Source: CAYVMN01 sp964452575
GTDB taxonomy: Bacteria > Desulfobacterota > DSM-4660 > Desulfatiglandales > Desulfatiglandaceae
Direction: 5' to 3'
DNA: 15,797 bases
Assembly: GCA_964452575.1 (NCBI GenBank)
Contig: CAYVMN010000109.1
Span: 1-15,797, forward strand
The notes beneath the pieces were generated by a model. It was not told where the DNA came from, ran no database searches, and saw nothing but the letters and a program-made list of their open reading frames with translations. Within the stretch, counting starts at the first letter, position 1. Each line of letters begins with the position of its first letter. A program made the position numbers and the translations under genes. Below, in pieces: positions 14,698 to 15,797 of the stretch.

Positions 14698-14733
14698 TGC
14701 CTTTGGCAGTAGATGCCCAAAGGCATTTTTTTT
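14698..14733 (+). terminator. Riboswitch-controlled intrinsic terminator
   Basis: TGCCTTTGG (14698-14706) pairs perfectly with CCAAAGGCA (14717-14725), followed by eight T (14726-14733). A competing antiterminator forms when 14681-14691 (ACTGCGGGAGG) pairs with 14700-14710 (CCTTTGGCAGT): ten of eleven positions pair, including two G·U. That structure excludes both P1 and the terminator. Confidence 0.85.
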
Positions 14734-14734
14734 G

Positions 14735-14760
14735 CCACAGGTAATCCCTGATACCTGTGG
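14735..14760 (+). repeat. 9-bp inverted repeat just after the terminator
   Basis: CCACAGGTA (14735-14743) and TACCTGTGG (14752-14760) are perfect arms around an 8-bp spacer, starting two bases after the T-tract. It could be a DNA operator, for example for the XRE protein encoded 57 bp downstream, or an mRNA hairpin at the 5' end of the read-through transcript. Confidence 0.55.
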
Positions 14761-14816
14761 GTGGTCTCCATAGGGCAAATTACTTAGGTTCGTCAACCAA
14801 TAGGTGGAGGGAAGAA

Positions 14817-15017
14817 TTGAGTCAGAATGCCTTAAGACAGATTCGAGAGGAACTCCTGGTGAGCAAAGCAGAGCTTGCCAGGAAGGCAGGCGTTTCACCT
14901 CTCACCATAGACAGGGTTGAAAAAGGCATGGGTTGCCGGGTGGAAACCAAGAGAAAGATTTTACTCGCCCTTGGGTTTGACATCTCTGAAAAAGACAAGG
15001 TTTTTCCAGAAGGTTGA
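14817..15017 (+). CDS. Small XRE/Cro-type helix-turn-helix regulator
   Basis: A 66-aa protein that is almost only a DNA-binding domain. The HTH is VSKAELARKAGVSPLTIDRV (15-34), with recognition helix about 26-35, continuing EKGMGCRVETKRKILLALGF, typical of the XRE fold. The start is TTG at 14817, six bases after GGAGG. The longer frame from GTG at 14757 is rejected because that codon lies in the inverted repeat and lacks a ribosome site. It has no effector or dimerisation domain. It is the first gene after the c-di-GMP riboswitch and is followed 14 bp later by pilM, so it shares the operon and may tune pilus expression or its own transcript. Target unknown. Confidence 0.85.
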   Translation: MSQNALRQIREELLVSKAELARKAGVSPLTIDRVEKGMGCRVETKRKILLALGFDISEKDKVFPEG

Positions 15018-15031
15018 GGGTAATATTTTAG

Positions 15032-15797
15032 TTGGGTCTTGCCAAGAAAAAGCAATTAGTTGGACTGGATATTGGTTCCCATTCTATCAAGCTAGTGGAG
15101 CTTGATCATAGCAAACGGGGAAGGCTCCTGAGGAATTTCGGGACAGTAGGTCTACCCCCTGGTGCGATTGTTGAAGGCTCTATAAGAGAGGTGGATCTCA
15201 TATCCTCTGCAATAAAGGTCGTTTTTAGAAACCTCAGGGTGAAAAACCGTAATGTGGCAACCTCTGTCTCCGGGTACTCGGTGATAGCGAAAAGACTAGC
15301 ATTGAGCAAGAGGAATGAAGAGGAGATAGAGGCCACAATCAGGGAGGAGGCCGAAAAACACATACCCTTCGATATTAATGAAGTAAACATTGACTTCGAT
15401 ATCCTAGGCATTGAAGAGGAGTTTCCTGAAGGTCAAGTGGGGTTCCCAGCAACTTCTGAGGCAACGGGGGAAAGCAGGGATCTGATGAATATAATGCTTG
15501 TGGCCGCTAGAAAGGATATCGTTGATGATTATGTCAATTTGCTTCAATCGGCAAACCTCAATCCCCGGGTATTGGATGTCGACGCCTTTGCCCTCCAAAA
15601 CGCTGTTGAGTTAAGCGCAGAAGAGCCGAAGGGCTGTTTTGCAATTGTGGATGTTGGTGCCCAGAGACTGGGAATAAATGCCGTCAAGAATGGGGTTTCA
15701 ATGTTTTCAAGGGACTCGTCCTACGGCGGCTACCATATCACACAGGCGATCATGTCCGAATTCGGTGTCAACTATGAAGAGGCAGAAAGGATAAAGC
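15032..15797 (+). CDS. pilM: Type IV pilus assembly protein PilM, 5' part (runs off the window)
   Basis: 255 codons are visible and the frame is open at the window end. PilM is a cytoplasmic actin-like (FtsA/MreB fold) nucleotide-binding protein that docks PilN at the inner face of the membrane in the pilus alignment complex. LVGLDIGSHSIKLVEL is the phosphate-1 loop and Asp near the N-terminus. EEAEKHIPFDINEVNIDFDI is the typical family segment, and FAIVDVGAQRLGINAV the phosphate-2 loop. The start is TTG at 15032, giving MGLAKKKQLVGLDIG, like known PilM N-termini; GAGGG lies 11 bases upstream, a wide spacing. With pilM as second gene, the pilN-O-P-Q genes are expected just beyond the window. 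The whole operon lies downstream of the c-di-GMP riboswitch. Confidence 0.93.
   Translation, partial: MGLAKKKQLVGLDIGSHSIKLVELDHSKRGRLLRNFGTVGLPPGAIVEGSIREVDLISSAIKVVFRNLRVKNRNVATSVSGYSVIAKRLALSKRNEEEIEATIREEAEKHIPFDINEVNIDFDILGIEEEFPEGQVGFPATSEATGESRDLMNIMLVAARKDIVDDYVNLLQSANLNPRVLDVDAFALQNAVELSAEEPKGCFAIVDVGAQRLGINAVKNGVSMFSRDSSYGGYHITQAIMSEFGVNYEEAERIK

Noticed and set aside
14757..14819. GTG at 14757 as the XRE gene start
   Set aside because: The codon is inside an inverted repeat with no ribosome site, while TTG at 14817 has GGAGG at the right distance and starts at the HTH domain.
1..15797. CRISPR arrays, tRNA or rRNA genes, insertion sequences with transposases
   Set aside because: No regularly spaced direct repeats, no tRNA cloverleaf signature and no transposase-like protein were seen.

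Overview
The window looks like chromosomal DNA from an anaerobic bacterium, most likely a Desulfobacterota (deltaproteobacterial) lineage of the sulfate-reducing or syntrophic type. This rests on a single-chain pyruvate:ferredoxin oxidoreductase, two thiamine-diphosphate (ThDP) enzymes next to a cysteine-bearing DUF362 protein, paired ArsA-type ATPases, and a cyclic-di-GMP riboswitch in front of a type IV pilus operon. The lineage is inferred from gene content; no rRNA or other phylogenetic marker is present.

Left part (1-3255, minus strand). Positions 35-253 hold a pair of perfect 32-bp inverted repeats that form a MITE-like unit, each arm with a small inward-pointing hairpin and T-tract. 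Next to it is a leftward operon of three genes: an unrecognised 92-aa protein and two ArsA/Get3-like ATPases. It is driven by a good sigma70-type promoter at 2730-2757. The two ATPases are diverged in complementary ways: one has Asn for the switch I Asp, the other has a diverged switch II. A pseudo-symmetric heterodimer is therefore plausible. Upstream lies a small thioredoxin-fold-like gene (2845-3255) whose terminator abuts the ATPase promoter.

Middle (3256-9349, plus strand). A divergent intergenic region carries a hairpin/T-tract interleaved with a promoter. It is followed by a 292-aa protein of no family I recognise, then a DUF362 protein and two full-length ThDP enzymes of the benzoylformate-decarboxylase/acetolactate-synthase superfamily. 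The last three look like one operon for 2-oxoacid or aldehyde chemistry, with the substrate unknown.

Right part (9635-14224, minus strand). A large nifJ-type pyruvate:ferredoxin oxidoreductase gene and a signal peptidase I gene (lepB) each have their own likely promoter. The 285 bases between the second ThDP gene and nifJ (9350-9634) hold a possible terminator for the ThDP operon at their left edge, and otherwise nothing I could identify.

Right edge (14225-15797, plus strand). An AT-rich region leads to a strong promoter, a GEMM-I (c-di-GMP-I) riboswitch, a terminator with a well-formed competing antiterminator, a 9-bp inverted repeat, a 66-aa XRE-type regulator and the 5' part of pilM, cut by the window end. 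The pairing logic predicts that c-di-GMP turns the pilus operon off. Several genes here start with TTG, as judged from Shine-Dalgarno (SD) placement and family N-termini.
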